From Meconema thalassinum (lineage: Eukaryota; Arthropoda; Insecta; Orthoptera; Tettigoniidae), in contig OX336388.2 of the NCBI GenBank assembly GCA_946902985.2, positions 124,597,894-124,661,893 on the forward strand: a DNA stretch of 64,000 bases, given 5' to 3'. Within the stretch, counting starts at the first letter, position 1. The number at the start of each line of letters is the position of its first letter. Of the stretch, positions 33,779 to 44,739 are shown in pieces. The notes below the pieces were generated by a model, which saw only the letters and a list, made by a program, of their open reading frames with translations, searched no databases and had not been told where the DNA came from. Position numbers and translations under genes: made by a program.

Positions 33779-34865
33779 AACCTAAAAAAAATCATAGTCT
33801 TGATTACACAGAATAGCCAATTACTGCACGTACTGAGGAACAGTGCGCCCCCCGAGGTAGGATACGCATTTATCGTGCCATAGTTTGAGTGGGGTATTCG
33901 TGTTGGGGCTTCAGGTCTAGTCCCCGGCACCTTAAATGAGTTACTAACATTGTAACCTCACTACAAACACAGCGGTTAACAACATCATTTCTTGCTATTA
34001 AGTTGAATCAAGGTTGTAATCACTGTTGCCACTCATGTGTCAAAGACATCATGTTTGCAGACACTCAAAGTGTAACCAATCATAACAAATGAGCATTCAA
34101 AATAAAAAGAATAACCCGCAGCAGTGAAGAATTGAACTCTCATTTCATAAATATAGACAATTCGTTTAAAAAGTGCGAACTGCCAGAACTGTGTCGCGTC
34201 GAGCACGCATACCATTGTAGCCGGGCGGGTGGGTGGTTGGTTGGTTGGTTGGTTTATACACATGCTTTTAAACCTTAAGTTGGCAACATTGGAACCACCG
34301 AGGAAACTAAAAGGTTGGTCTAAACACACACCCCTTCCCCTTTCTTGTATTAATTAGTCTCCCACACGCTCGCAATGCCCTACATTTGAAACCAGGTCGG
34401 CAGTTCGCGTTTTTTTTTTCTTTCTTCTGGTGACGTGAACCGCGCGGCGCAGTTTTAGACACACGAAACCATTCAAGCGTAATTGAGGAGTTGACACGAG
34501 AATTCACTCAAGACAGTCAGTTCGCTTGACAGTACCTTGGCGACTCTGATGAGCGATGCGATAAACACAACAAGCAAAAACACGCTGGCAGTGTCGCTAA
34601 AACATGCCTGCCTCTGAACGCTACCACGTGTTCTCAACGCTGTCATCGCCCATCTCTACAGGATGTTATGAATACACACTGCAGGTTTCGCAACTGAACG
34701 TTTCCCTCTAAATAGTGCTTCCATGTACACACAGGACCGAAGCTCGCCAGGTCTTCCATGACACTAATTTTAACATGGAAATGGGTTTGGACTGGAGGTC
34801 TATCTGATAGACGATACCTAATTACCATGACAGCAATTAAAGTAAAATAATAACTCCTGGCACTT
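33779..34865. other. Unassigned sequence with repeat P copy
   Basis: 34156-34275 is a copy of repeat P (GAACTGTGTCGCGTCGAGCA, GCCGGGCGGGTG...TTTATACACATG), expanded by (GGTT)n. Other copies: 41107-41215 and 58628-58712. No gene elsewhere. Confidence 0.45.
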
Positions 34866-35038
34866 AATCTTGGTTTTCGTGATCGGGGCGCTGCCTCACT
34901 GTCAGACAGCTACTCAATTGTCCTCACGAGGCTGAGTGTACCCCACTCTAGCCCTCACGTCACTTTCTAAAATCCCTGACAGCCGAGATTAGAATCCGGG
35001 GCCTCTGAATGCAAAGCAGGTGCGCTGCCACAACACCA
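34866..35038 (-). mobile_element. SINE family D, head-containing fragment
   Basis: - strand: CTGGTGTTGTGGCAGCGCAC..., B-box eroded, body to AACCAAGAT. The 3' part is missing. Confidence 0.75.
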
Positions 35039-35245
35039 GCTTTATATGACTTATAATACCGCGGTTATCAATTATTTGCAACAGCTTCCTATCATGACAA
35101 AGGGTGACTAACACAAAATCCGTCCCTAAATATAACCCTACTTTATTCCAGATAACAATTAAATTTGAAGAATATCAATTACAAAATAAAAATAAAAAGC
35201 TTCCAATGTATCTTTTAACTCATTCTTTGTTCTCTGTCTCCACAG

Positions 35246-35419
35246 CGGCTGTGAGCGGACTATCGTGCTACAAATGTACCATCCTACCTCCACCAGCAAA
35301 CAGCAACGAGACTTTAAGACTGTGTGCACATTTCGACGCATCGTCGAAATACGTAGTGGACTGTCCGTTCTCCACCTTCTGTATGAAGAAGATGTTCGAG
35401 CTTCCGCTACAGAAAGGAC
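35246..35419 (+). CDS. Ly6/uPAR-domain protein, internal exon
   Basis: Exon bounded by a pyrimidine-rich acceptor (TCTCTGTCTCCACAG, ends 35245) and the donor AC/GTAAGT at 35420. It has 174 nt; the first two bases complete a codon and the last base starts one. It encodes SGLSCYKC at the start of a three-finger domain, then cysteines in RLCAHF, VVDCPF and STFC. The Cys-X2-Cys opening is the hallmark of Ly6/uPAR proteins. In insects these are mostly GPI-anchored neuronal or septate-junction proteins (quiver/sleepless, crooked, boudin families). The downstream exon at 41265 supplies the rest of the domain in phase. The signal-peptide exon lies outside what I can identify. I cannot say which insect paralogue this is. 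Confidence 0.82.
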
Positions 35420-35574
35420 GTAAGTATACTCCACGATCACTGAAGATGATATATGTTCCTTTTAAGGGGTAAACATCTAGGTTATCGGCTCCTAAAGAGC
35501 ACTAATACTCAGTAGGCCTCGGAAGTTCGTAACAAAATACGTTTTCATTTAAGGGGGGTTCCATGTTGTTGGTG

Positions 35575-36140
35575 TTGTTTGAGTCTTCAGTCTTTTGACT
35601 GGTTTGATGCAGATCTCCATGCCTCCCGCTCCTGAGCTAATAGTTTCATCTCTACATAGCTGCCACACCGTATAACCAAGGCAATCTGTTTAACGTACTC
35701 TAACCTTGGTCTACCCCTACAGTTCTTGTCCTCGACCCTTCCTTCCATAACCAACTTTGCTATTACTGAGTTTCTTAGTATGTGTCCTATCAGCCTATCT
35801 TCTCTTCATTAGCAGTCGCCAGAAACATCTTTCCACTCCCACTAGTCTTAATACCTCTTCAATTGTTAATCTACCCATCTGATCATCTTTCTTCTGTAAC
35901 GCCACATTTCAAATGCTTCTGTGCTTCTGCTGTGCCCACAGTCCAAGTTTCACTTCCATAGAGCGCCACGCTCCAGATAAAGGCTTTCAAAAATGACTTC
36001 CTAATACCTAAATCTATATTCTATGTCAACAGATTCCTTTTCTGTAGAAATGCTTTCCTTGCCTGTGCTAACCTACTTTTTATCCTCTTTGCTTCGTCCA
36101 ATACCGGTTACTCTGCTTCCTAAGTAACAGAAGTCTCCTA
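35575..36140 (-). pseudogene. Non-LTR retrotransposon H, C-terminal RT fragment
   Basis: Same segment as 6640-7225, broken by several small deletions (for example around 35870 and 35925), so no frame longer than 60 codons remains. Confidence 0.8.
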
Positions 36141-36197
36141 CTTCGAGTTCCATACCGAAATGTAATGTTTTTCAGTGTATTTATTAATCTCATGTCA

Positions 36198-36511
36198 GTA
36201 GTGGCTCAGCTGGCTAAAGCGCAGCGTTAAGTCATGGGACCAAGCTCTCTGCCGACTCGGTAGACGCGTGGGTTCGAGCCCCACCGTCGGCTGTCCTTGA
36301 AATGGTTTTCCGTGGTTTCCCATTTTCAACACCAGGAAAATGCTGGGACGGTACCTTCTGATAGGCCACGGCCGATTCCTTCCACATCCTTGCCCAGTTT
36401 CATTCATCTTCATCCATTTCATCTCTCACACCGACGCGCAGGTCGCCCACGGGCGTCGAATAGAAAGACCTGCACTCGGCCTCTCATGAGGCCACACGAC
36501 AAAAAAAAAAA
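36198..36511 (+). mobile_element. tRNA-derived SINE, family A, variant 3' end
   Basis: The head and first 190 bp match 3863-4222. The last part (GACGCGCAGGTCGCCCACGG, CATGAGGCCACACGAC) differs and ends in A(11). Confidence 0.85.
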
Positions 36512-36810
36512 TCTTTCGGGATTAAGGAAACAACCATTACAATTGGGTAGAATCGTGTTGACCGACTGAAAAGCATTACATTTCGATTACTATGGCAACA
36601 CACAGTTCCTACATTCTCTACTAGAAAGCGCTATAGTGTCAAGGAACTTTTGATATCTAACCTCCTTGACTTTCATAGCGTTCCAAGGAACAACGAAATT
36701 CGACATGCAAACTGCCCTCTGGGTGTCAAATAACAAAGCTTGCACCCGGCATCCGAGGCCATAAGATATTAAAATTATTAAAACTGAAAAATGGCTTCCA
36801 ACACTGTAAC
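36512..36810. repeat. Family G arm interrupted by a truncated SINE F
   Basis: 36520-36602 has AATTGGGTAGAATCGTGTTG and ACCGACTGAAAAGCA. 36782-36808 has ACTGAAAAATGGCTTCCAAC. Between them, about 36597-36780, is the 3' half of SINE F. Confidence 0.7.
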
Positions 36811-37079
36811 GTGTTTTTCGAGGGGTTTTATGCAACTGGCATAAGTCAGTAGGAAGCCATTCTATATTTATTTACGCGGCAAATTGTTCAGCCAAGAGAA
36901 TTTTTCATGGTAATTTATTATTATTATTAATTTATTATAATTATTATTAAGGTATTCTCGGAGCATTTTATAAAAATTATTAGCATTCAGATAGGTTTTC
37001 TATGTCTTAGAAAACGCTATCCAGCAAATTATTACGAACGACGATATCATAGAAAATTATCTGATTACGGAATTTTACG

Positions 37080-38034
37080 GAGTTTTCGTCAGTTAGGGTA
37101 TATCGAGAGACGTGACTCACTGGGATTTCAAGTACACGCTTAACCTTGTCGAGAAGCATGACGCAATCTTGGGTCGCAAGGTCTAGAAAAGGCGAATTGT
37201 TGGAACGGAAAACGACTTCTCCCTCTCGCGCGCCGAGTGTAAAGAAACCAGAGGAGGGGAACTAGCGGTGGGTCAACCAATCAGTGAGGACCACGCAAGC
37301 TGAAGCCGGCTGAAGAGTGGGGGAGCCAACGTGTGCATATATCGTTCGACGCGCCGTGAAACGAGGACTATCTGTGTAGAACTTGCGGAGTACGGTTGCA
37401 AGTGCGTGTCGCTCCGATGTTCAGTGGAGTTGAAGACTAACTTTTGCAAAACTTAACCAGTGCGGTTGTACGAGTGTTTGGGTCCGAGGTACGGACCATA
37501 GAATTATCTAAGCTACCAGAATATCATCAAATTCCGACGGAGATGACGACGTCCAGGAGACTGTGGGAAGCTCACAGCATCAGCAAGTACGAGGGAAATG
37601 CCTTGGCAATTTCCAATGGTAAGCGCAAATGACGCAGAAATACGCAATCTCTCATTTTTCTTTGTTTTACATTTCATATTTCAGTAACTTCATAGCTTGG
37701 AAATAAGAGTAAAATCAATTTATCAGACTCCGTTTTCACGTAATTTTCTATCGGTAATATTCAAATCACAACGCTCCAATTTAAATTTTGTACTTATTAT
37801 TATTATTAATTTTGCTATACTGGTTTTATATAATAAATTCATTTCTTTTACAATGCAATCTTTGCTTTCAGTAGGTAGCATTAGATATAGACCAATTCCT
37901 TCTCCTGATACAATTGTTTGTTGGGTTAATGATCAAATCATACCACGATCTGAGTGAATAGTGTCTTGAAGGTGTTCTGCCAGAGCTAGACGTTGTTAAA
38001 TACAAATTTAGATTTCAACATTGCATTGAGGTCT
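37080..38034 (+). mobile_element. Candidate LTR with primer-binding-site-like sequence
   Basis: CCAATCAG at about 37277, GCATATATCG near 37335 and a GC-rich transcribed-looking segment are followed at 38035 by TGGCGCCCA. About 40 and 85 bp further on, two TTACATTT...CCAAC-A-(G)TGGG segments also look like repeated primer-binding-site neighbourhoods. The frame 37444-37632 inside has a splice-donor-like GGTAAGC at its end but no known domain. LTR ends are not defined. A host first exon is the alternative reading. Confidence 0.3.
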
Positions 38035-38223
38035 TGGCGCCCATTAAAACAACATAGCTTAGGCAAAGGTAAACAGTTACATTTATCACCCAACAGTGTG
38101 GGCTAGCCAAACTGTTACATTTGTCGCTACCAACATGGGGCATTAAAAAACGCTACAACACGACAATAGGGTTACAAAAACTAGCAGAAAATTTAAACCC
38201 TGTAAAAAGAAAGTTTAATTTAT

Positions 38224-38742
38224 TTAGGCGGCTTCGGTGGCGTAGTCGGTAGCATGCTGAGCTTCTATGCTCAAGATCGCGGGTTCAAATCCGGCCGAAG
38301 TCATCGGATTTTTAAGAGCGTTAAAAATCCCTCAGTATGCCTTCCTTCGGAGGGGAAGTAAAGCCGGTGGTCCCATGTCATAGATTTATGGCATGTTAAA
38401 CAACCTTCCACTAATTACACCTGTGTGAAGCTAAATTGTATATGTTAAGAATGTAAGCAACGCTCTTAGGTTCCTACGTTCGTTGCCAAGAGTCGACTGC
38501 GGTGACGTCTGGTAGCTAAGTTCTGAACTAGTGGTCGTTGACGGTGGTGTTTGGCGGCAAAAGTAGGAACTACTTGAAAATTGATCGTCTGCAGTCCTTA
38601 CTTGAATTAAAACAGACACACACACTAATACAGTCATCACAATTAACACCGGTTATCAGACAGATTCTACACACACCCAAAGTACACGGGGCTACATGAC
38701 CGCGTTGTCGCAGCCCCTAAACTTACGAACCAACCAACCAAC
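38224..38742 (+). mobile_element. tRNA-derived SINE, family B, full length
   Basis: Complete head, body and (AACC)n tail. The TSD TTAATTTAT is at 38215-38223 and 38743-38751. Confidence 0.9.
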
Positions 38743-38751
38743 TTAATTTAT

Positions 38752-39440
38752 AGAGATGAGTGACATTGATTCCTTAGTGTTAAGCTTCAGCAATTTGTCT
38801 CTTCTGTCAAGTAGCAATGTAAACAACTGATTGGCGGAACCACCGACTGTATTTGGACGATACGCCGCTGGTTCGAGAGCACTTCATAATTTCCGGCCAA
38901 GAATTCCGTTCATTCCAGAGATTTCTCGGCAAGGTAACAGAACATAGCGGGAGTTCTTCTCCACAAGGGGGGTAAAACAACATTCCATTCCCTCACCCAC
39001 ATTAAACAAGTTCGCGCAAGTCTCGGCAGACGAATCACCTGGGAAGGGATTACCTGGATAGTATAGACAGTATATTATTAACCTGTAACTGATGATCGAT
39101 TTAATGCCCCTGACAAATAAGAGCTCGAAAGTAACATGCGCCTCATCACTAGTAAACATTTGCTATTAATTACCTTTCGTGATATTAATACCCGTAAGAT
39201 CTAGCAAGACAAAAAACATTTTTAATTTATTTACTTTCAGTATGCTGAATTCGTTTTTGTCTGCCCGTTTACATCACTTAAATTTCACAATTATACTGTA
39301 GTGGTCAAAGAAACAATTCCTGTAGTCGACAGATAGGATGTATTCTAACCTTAACCATTTTCCACATTATTTGCTTAATTTTCTCAGTATTATTATTCTC
39401 GTATCAGAAACAGACATTATACATACTGTAGTTATATTCT
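38752..39440. other. Unassigned intronic sequence
   Basis: No feature recognised. Confidence 0.4.
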
Positions 39441-40530
39441 TTTTGCCCACCCCCAGCGGCTCACATCTAGTGGGACGTGGGTTGGCTACCATGGGACCCC
39501 AGCTGAGTTCGACCACCCTTGGTCAACTCTTTGTTCTTTTCGTACACCGACGTTGGTTGGTTGGTTCCTCAGTTTAAGGGCTGCGACAACGCGGTCATGT
39601 AGCCCCGTGTAATTTGGGTGTGTGTAGAATCTGTCTGATAACCGGTGTTAATTGTGATGGCTGTGCTAGTGTGAGTTTTTTTTTTTTAATTCAAGTAAGG
39701 ACTGCACCTTTGAATTTTTCTAATAGTTCCTAATTTTGCCTCCAAACGCCACCGTCAACGACTACTAGGCCTAGTTCAGAACTTAGCTACTAGACGCCAC
39801 CACAATCGGCTCTTGGCAACGAACGTAGAAACTTAAGAGCGTTGTTTACATTCTTAACCTATACAATTTAGCTTCACACAGGTGTCATTAGTGGAAGGTT
39901 CTTTAACATGCCATAAATTATGACATGGGACCGCCGGCTTTACTTCCCCTCCGAAGGAAGGCATACTGAAGGATTTTTAACGCTCTTAAAAAATCCGACG
40001 ACTTCGGCCGGGTTACCCCGACGTTATTAGGGTATCCGAGGCCTAGGGAATCTCTCACTTTCCCGCCTTAATTGGCCCTTGTCTCATCTGTCAGTCTTCT
40101 TTTCCTTTTCATGTTATCTCCTGCCTTCTGCACAAGGCCCTCAAGGAGGCAGGGTGTATGTAGCCCCACCACTTCTGGTGCACCCTGGATAGTGCTACAC
40201 CCTCAAGGGCTCACGGCTGGTGAGTTTGAGAGTTCGCGACCCCAAGGGATTCCGGAGCTGGGTCCGCTTTGTCCCCTTTTCCCCTGTTACTTTGGGGCGG
40301 GCCCTCTCCTCTTTCCCTTTCCTGTCTGCCCTTTGTTGTCTCTCCTTCCTTCCAAGTCCCTCAACCCTCATTCTTCAAGGGTTGAGGGCATTTCTTTTCT
40401 TCCTGTCCCTTATTTGCCTTATCCTTTATTTGTTTACCATTTCTTCTTCTGGTATGTAAGTTTGTAGTTAGTATTAGCTAGAGTTTTTTTAAATTTTTTA
40501 TTCTCATCTCATCTTTCACTATCACCCAAA
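39441..40530 (+). mobile_element. Pyrimidine-rich block, probable LINE 3' untranslated region, split by SINE B
   Basis: 39441-39554 (GCCCACCCCCAGCGGCTCAC...) continues at 40018-40530 after the SINE. The right part is strongly C/T-biased on the + strand (TCCCCTTTTCCCCTGTTACT, CCTTCCTTCCAAGTCCCTCA). The open frame 40072-40467 arises from this bias and is not a gene. LINE origin is inference. Confidence 0.4.
39555..40017 (-). mobile_element. tRNA-derived SINE, family B, 5'-truncated
   Basis: - strand copy ending just inside the tRNA head. The TSD CCGACGTT is at 39547-39554 and 40018-40025. Confidence 0.88.
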
Positions 40531-40544
40531 CCATTAGGGGCCGA

Positions 40545-41070
40545 GCGGCTTCGGTGGCTTAGTTGGTAGGATGCTGAGCTTCTATGCCCAAGATCGCGGG
40601 TTCAAACCAGGCCGCAGTCGTCGGATTTTTTAAGAGCGTTGAAAATCCCTCAGTATGCCTTCCTTCGAAGGGGAAGAAAAGCCGGCGATCCCATGTCATA
40701 GATTTATGGAACGTTAAAGAACCTTCCACTAATTACACCTGTGTGAAGCTAAATTGTAGGTTAGGTTTAACATTTGACAAACGCTCTTAGGATCCGACGT
40801 TCGTCGCCAGGAGCCGACTGCGATGACATCTGGCACTGCCACTGGTAACCAGTTCTGAACTAGTAGTCGTTGACGGTTCCGTTTGGCGGCAAAAGTAGGA
40901 ACTACTTGGAAAAATTGAATGTCTCCAGTCCTTACTTGAATTAAAACAGATAACACACACTAATACAGCCATCACAATTAACACCGGTTATCAGACAGAT
41001 CCTACACACTCCCAAAGTACACGGGGCTACATGACCGCGTAGTCGCATTCCCTAAACTGAGGAACCAACC
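40545..41070 (+). mobile_element. tRNA-derived SINE, family B, full length
   Basis: Head GCGGCTTCGGTGGCTTAGTT, B-box GGGTTCAAACC, (AACC)n tail at 41062-41070. Ends 194 bp before the last Ly6 exon. Confidence 0.88.
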
Positions 41071-41106
41071 ATCTATATATTTATTGATCTTAATCATCAA
41101 TTTGTT

Positions 41107-41215
41107 TAAAAACTGCGTTTAAACAAATAAACAAGACGATAGCCCCTGCGAGAACTCTGTCGCGTCTAGCCTGCATAACAGTAAAGCCGGGCGGGTGGTT
41201 TATACACATGCGAGA
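41107..41215 (+). repeat. Repeat P, copy 2, directly upstream of the Ly6 terminal exon
   Basis: GTTTAAACAAATAAACAAGA, CTGTCGCGTCTAGCCTGCAT, AAAGCCGGGCGGGTGG and TTTATACACATGCGA match 34156-34275 and 58628-58712. It lies 50 bp from the splice acceptor. Confidence 0.7.
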
Positions 41216-41264
41216 GTTAGTTGTTATTCTTGTTCCCTTGTAACTTTTCCAAACTTGTTCGCAG

Positions 41265-41566
41265 ACACTGTTCGAGGCGTGCAGCGGGACTGTGCGGCTC
41301 AGCGCTACACGTACCAGACGTACGACGGGTCGCGCTGGATCAACCAAGACGCCATCGTGGACAGCGCCTACGAGGAGGGTTGCCACGCGGAAGACAAGGG
41401 GGCGGCGCAGAACGTGAAGAGCGCCTCGGCCACCTACTGCTACTGCAAGACCAACCTGTGCAATGCGGCCAAGGCGGCGCACGAGCCCTCAGCCGCACAC
41501 CACACAGACGCCATGGCCGTCATCTTCGTCTTCAATGCCATGAAGTACATCAGGAGTCTCCGGTAG
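41265..41566 (+). CDS. Ly6/uPAR-domain protein, terminal exon
   Basis: The acceptor TTGTTCGCAG ends at 41264. Starting with two bases that complete the codon from the previous exon, the frame runs to a TAG at 41564-41566. It adds cysteines in QRDC, EEGCHA, TYCYCK and the terminal TNLCN. With the first exon this makes ten cysteines closing on C-N, exactly the Ly6/uPAR pattern. The tail has a hydrophobic patch (AMAVIFVFNA) that may be a weak GPI-attachment signal, but it is short and followed by a basic end. The exon is distinctly GC-rich compared with the AT-rich surroundings, as expected for selected coding sequence. A poly-A signal candidate AATAAA is near 42093. Confidence 0.85.
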
Positions 41567-42469
41567 TACATGTACATCACGAGTGAGCGATAACTCGCGA
41601 TGCTTAATTCACAGCAGAAAAGTACCAACTAAATTGGGCGGTTGTTAATTCGCTTCATGATCTTGGTCATCAGCCCCATGTACTTGTCTGATAACCTGTC
41701 AATTTATCTTTTTCAGTCGGTCAACACGCATTTGCCCAAACCTCGATATCTCGAACTTTTATTACTCGTAGTAATTATTTCCCGAATGAAAACTTCCCAT
41801 AAATTACATGTATTTTTTTTCTCTTAAAGTCAAATTTCTATAACTCAAATTCTTCGACATCTCGAAGATTAATAATATCCCTGGCACTTAAACGTGTTCT
41901 TTATCTCGAACATTCACGTATTTATTACTGGTCAACTTGTTTCATACTGTAAATCACTGAATGTGGTTGACACCTTTGTGCACAAAAAATGAAGCAGAAG
42001 AAGATTACTTATGTCTTCAAGTCATGAAAAAGTAGATAAAGGACCATCTGCATATCGTATAGTTAAATTTAGCCTACTTAGATAATGTACGGTAATAAAG
42101 CTGTCATCATTACCAACATCCATTTTTATTAAATAAATTTAGACAACTATGGTGTAAGCCTAAATACAGTATTTTGCTACCAGTATATCACAAATGTAAT
42201 ATTTTACTACGTATCTCTATAACTCGTTTTCTTTGGGGGCAGACGATCTCACTGTTCCACCCCTTAAAACTCTTAAAAACTCGAATTTTAGATAAGTCAA
42301 ATTTATTTTGAAATCCCATAAGGATTCGATATAATTATATGACACTTTCCTAAAAAAAGAAAAAAACACACTAAAACCTGCCTTGAACGGAAACGAACGG
42401 GACTCGCAAATGTTTCCGTTAAACATAGGTTTCCGGTTAACAGAGGTAGGCTTATCTCTACTTAGTATA
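41567..42469. other. 3' flank of the Ly6 gene; repeat fragments
   Basis: 41642-41702 is a short SINE C tail. 41713-41745 (TTTTCAGTCGGTCAACACGC) is a G end. 42233-42270 has the short GATCTCACTGTTCCACCCCT repeat. The 3' UTR end is not fixed. Confidence 0.4.
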
Positions 42470-43054
42470 AAACTAAGTCCCCGATTCTTGGATGCAACGG
42501 GTAATCTCGAGAATCACTGGATGGATCTTGATGTGGACTTCACAATTCTGTAAAGGATTTCTCGAGGAAGGTTTCTGTAGAAAAACGTTCATTTATGACC
42601 AAAGGAAGCAGATCAGTAACGATTTCAGTGAATCGAGTCGAAGAAAAACCTACCATCCACGCGCCTTTTAAGCTTACGCTGGGTAAACCGTTAAAAATAT
42701 CTCTACTATATGCGTGTACGAATTGTTCAGTATGAAAAGTTCTACAAAAAAGTCTGCGACAGCATAACTATCTTTAACACATCGCCCACTATGAGAGTTT
42801 TCATTTCTTCTCCATTCAATGGAAATTTAAATTAGAATTCACTAGCATCGGAGCGAGCCTATCACCCCAGTTTCGGCCAGCATCGAACTGTCGAGTAGTG
42901 TCGAGTTAAGACAGAGAAGAGTATATGTGTTTAGAGTTTCGCTGTTCACCTCGGCTTTTCTGAATTGCGTCTGGGACCTGCCGTACGTGCGCCTTTTAAG
43001 CTTACGCTGGTTAAACCGTTAAAGATACCAGGCGAAGCCGGGGCGGGTTGCTAG
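42470..43054 (+). mobile_element. Helitron-like non-autonomous element
   Basis: The right end has a hairpin CCAGGC-GAA-GCCGGG, then a short GC run and CTAG followed by T (43051-43055), the Helitron 3' pattern. A duplicated segment GCGCCTTTTAAGCTTACGCT occurs at 42660 and 42988. The 5' end is not certain and no protein is present. Confidence 0.4.
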
Positions 43055-43556
43055 TGCAAAAATAATTAAACCATGGACATTATGTAATTTACATACTGAG
43101 ATAAAATAAAATGGTGTACATACCTTTTTCAATGTTGCATTTACACATTTCTGATATGAATTAATACAGTACTGTACAAGCAAAACTTCCCATGAATATA
43201 AAGACAAGCATTAGTTGGTTGATAGCTCATTGAAGGAAAGGCTTGTAGAACAGGTAACAGGCAAATAATCGTACACTTAGACGCGTAAGTTGGAGAACAA
43301 AAGGAGGAAGACCTATGTGCACATTCCTTGTTAGCTACATAATCAACAGTTTCAGCAGATAAGGTACACTTTCGTAGGGTGTCTGAAATTTTTCTGAACA
43401 CTGTATTACGGAACTTGGAAATACTCCGTTAAAATGCGCGTTTTGATTCCCATTGTCCGCATAACACATTTTACGTGTAATGAAGGGAAGTTAACACATT
43501 TCTCACCCCTAAGTTCACGGGACCGTCAAACATCTAAGTTTCCACTTAATAAAGGG
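43055..43556. other. Unassigned sequence
   Basis: AT-rich; nothing recognised. Confidence 0.4.
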
Positions 43557-43960
43557 TCCGTTGAAGGTAAGTTTTAGTGTGCATGTATTAATATTATTCA
43601 CTGATAAAGGGGGGGATTTTAGTATTACAAGTTTCGACCGTCACGCGGCCATCATCAGGAAAGTAATCCACCTAATCTAATTGGGCAAATACATGCTGAA
43701 GGACAGAAAATTATAAATTGACAATTTGTACAGGAAACACTGAAAAATGGCTTCAAAGCTATCTACTCATACCATTTATGAAACACATTGCAGTGCTTCT
43801 TGGCTAAAGAAGCTAGGAGATCCCAGCTCCCTTAGCACTGTTTTGTTCCCTATGGAGGTACCAAAAAAGATGGAAAATATAGGTAATACTAAATATTCCA
43901 TCTACACTCAGTATTTATTGTTCACCAAGGCGAGACTGGATAAGATGGGATTAATAATGT
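43557..43960. repeat. Family G-related repeat with hammerhead motif
   Basis: Contains the hammerhead at 43625-43665 and ACACTGAAAAATGGCTTCAAA (43738-43757), the family G end. The + frame from 43747 is accidental. Confidence 0.55.
43625..43668 (-). ncRNA. Hammerhead ribozyme motif
   Basis: - strand: CTGATGA (43658-43652), a stem GGCCG-CGTGA-CGGTC with a G-U pair, then GAAAC (43635-43631), followed by TTGTA as the possible cleavage triplet region. Confidence 0.6.
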
Positions 43961-43964
43961 AACT

Positions 43965-44426
43965 CTAACAAGGAAAGTATCAGGAAAGACAGGTCGAAAC
44001 CTATCTTGAAAATTTGTGGACGCAATCGTCGTACTATAAGAGGACAACGTGCGGAAAATCAGCTGCCAGATTGAACTGCAAGGCTCCGAAATCATGTGGC
44101 GAATCTCTCATATAAATCAATAGGAAGTAGCGAGTATCGTACATGTTAGAATGGACAGCCCTGACCGCCCAAGCACTCAAGGCCGGTGGAAAGCAGCCGC
44201 ATGCTCCAGTCAGCATATACTCGCTACTACTCAGAGTGCCACACAGGGATGTCCAGCTCCTCCAGCCGTCATGCCTGCATACCAGGATGTCGGGTACAAT
44301 TTCGGAGCCTTGCAGTTCAACCTGGTGGCTGATTTTCCGCACGTTGTCCTCTTATAGTACAACGATTGCATCCACAAAGTTTCAAGATAGGTTTCGACCT
44401 GTCTTACCTGATACTTCCCTTGTTAG
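43965..44426. repeat. Palindromic repeat with ~128-bp arms
   Basis: 43965-44092 and 44299-44426 are reverse complements (CTAACAAGG, AGACAGGTCGAAACCTATCT, AGAGGACAACGTGCGG, TTGAACTGCAAGGCTCCGAA). A further inner pair, AGTAGCGAGTAT, is at 44129 and 44219. Loop about 200 bp. No protein. Confidence 0.8.
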
Positions 44427-44739
44427 CTAATGATTCATAGTCACTGGTGGATCATGACCAAATATGAGCATTATCTTAAAAACTGTGCACATCAAGATAT
44501 TCCTGTGTCGCTGTATTTTGTTTGTACTTCTCCCCTTTGAATTAATGACCATCACATGTGAAACATCCTGTAGACACTAATGAACCAAAACATCATGACC
44601 GCAGCCTCATGGAGTGAATAGTGCGTAGCAAGGTTAGACAGTGAGCTGGCAATACACACACAAGGTCAATTTGCTGAATGCAAAATACAGGGACAGAGTG
44701 AATATCTGATTGGCTCTGTTTTGGTCTAACAGCAGTACA

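Larger units (their letters stand above)
35420..41264 (+). other. Intron of the Ly6/uPAR gene, filled with mobile elements
   Basis: 5845 bp between a GTAAGT donor and the TTGTTCGCAG acceptor, phase 1. At least eight insertions lie inside: LINE H, SINE A, G/F, a candidate LTR, SINE B three times, and a pyrimidine-rich LINE-like tail. Confidence 0.7.

Noticed and set aside
37444..37632. Possible first coding exon with a GGTAAGC donor
   Set aside because: Lies in an LTR-like block with a primer-binding-like sequence downstream. The peptide matches nothing known, so it was kept only as a note in the LTR candidate.
40072..40467. 131-codon + frame with a signal-peptide-like start
   Set aside because: Product of a C/T-biased repeat. 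Two overlapping frames are equally open and no domain is visible.
41090..41482. 130-codon - strand frame opposite the Ly6 exon
   Set aside because: Antisense shadow of the GC-rich exon and repeat P; no known motif.
41221..41586. 121-codon Arg-rich + frame overlapping the Ly6 terminal exon
   Set aside because: Shadow frame caused by the high GC content of the true exon. The in-phase frame carries the ten-cysteine pattern.
43747..43962. 71-codon frame starting MASKLSTHTI
   Set aside because: The ATG-GCT-TCA start is part of the repeat G end, which is found in other copies without an open frame.
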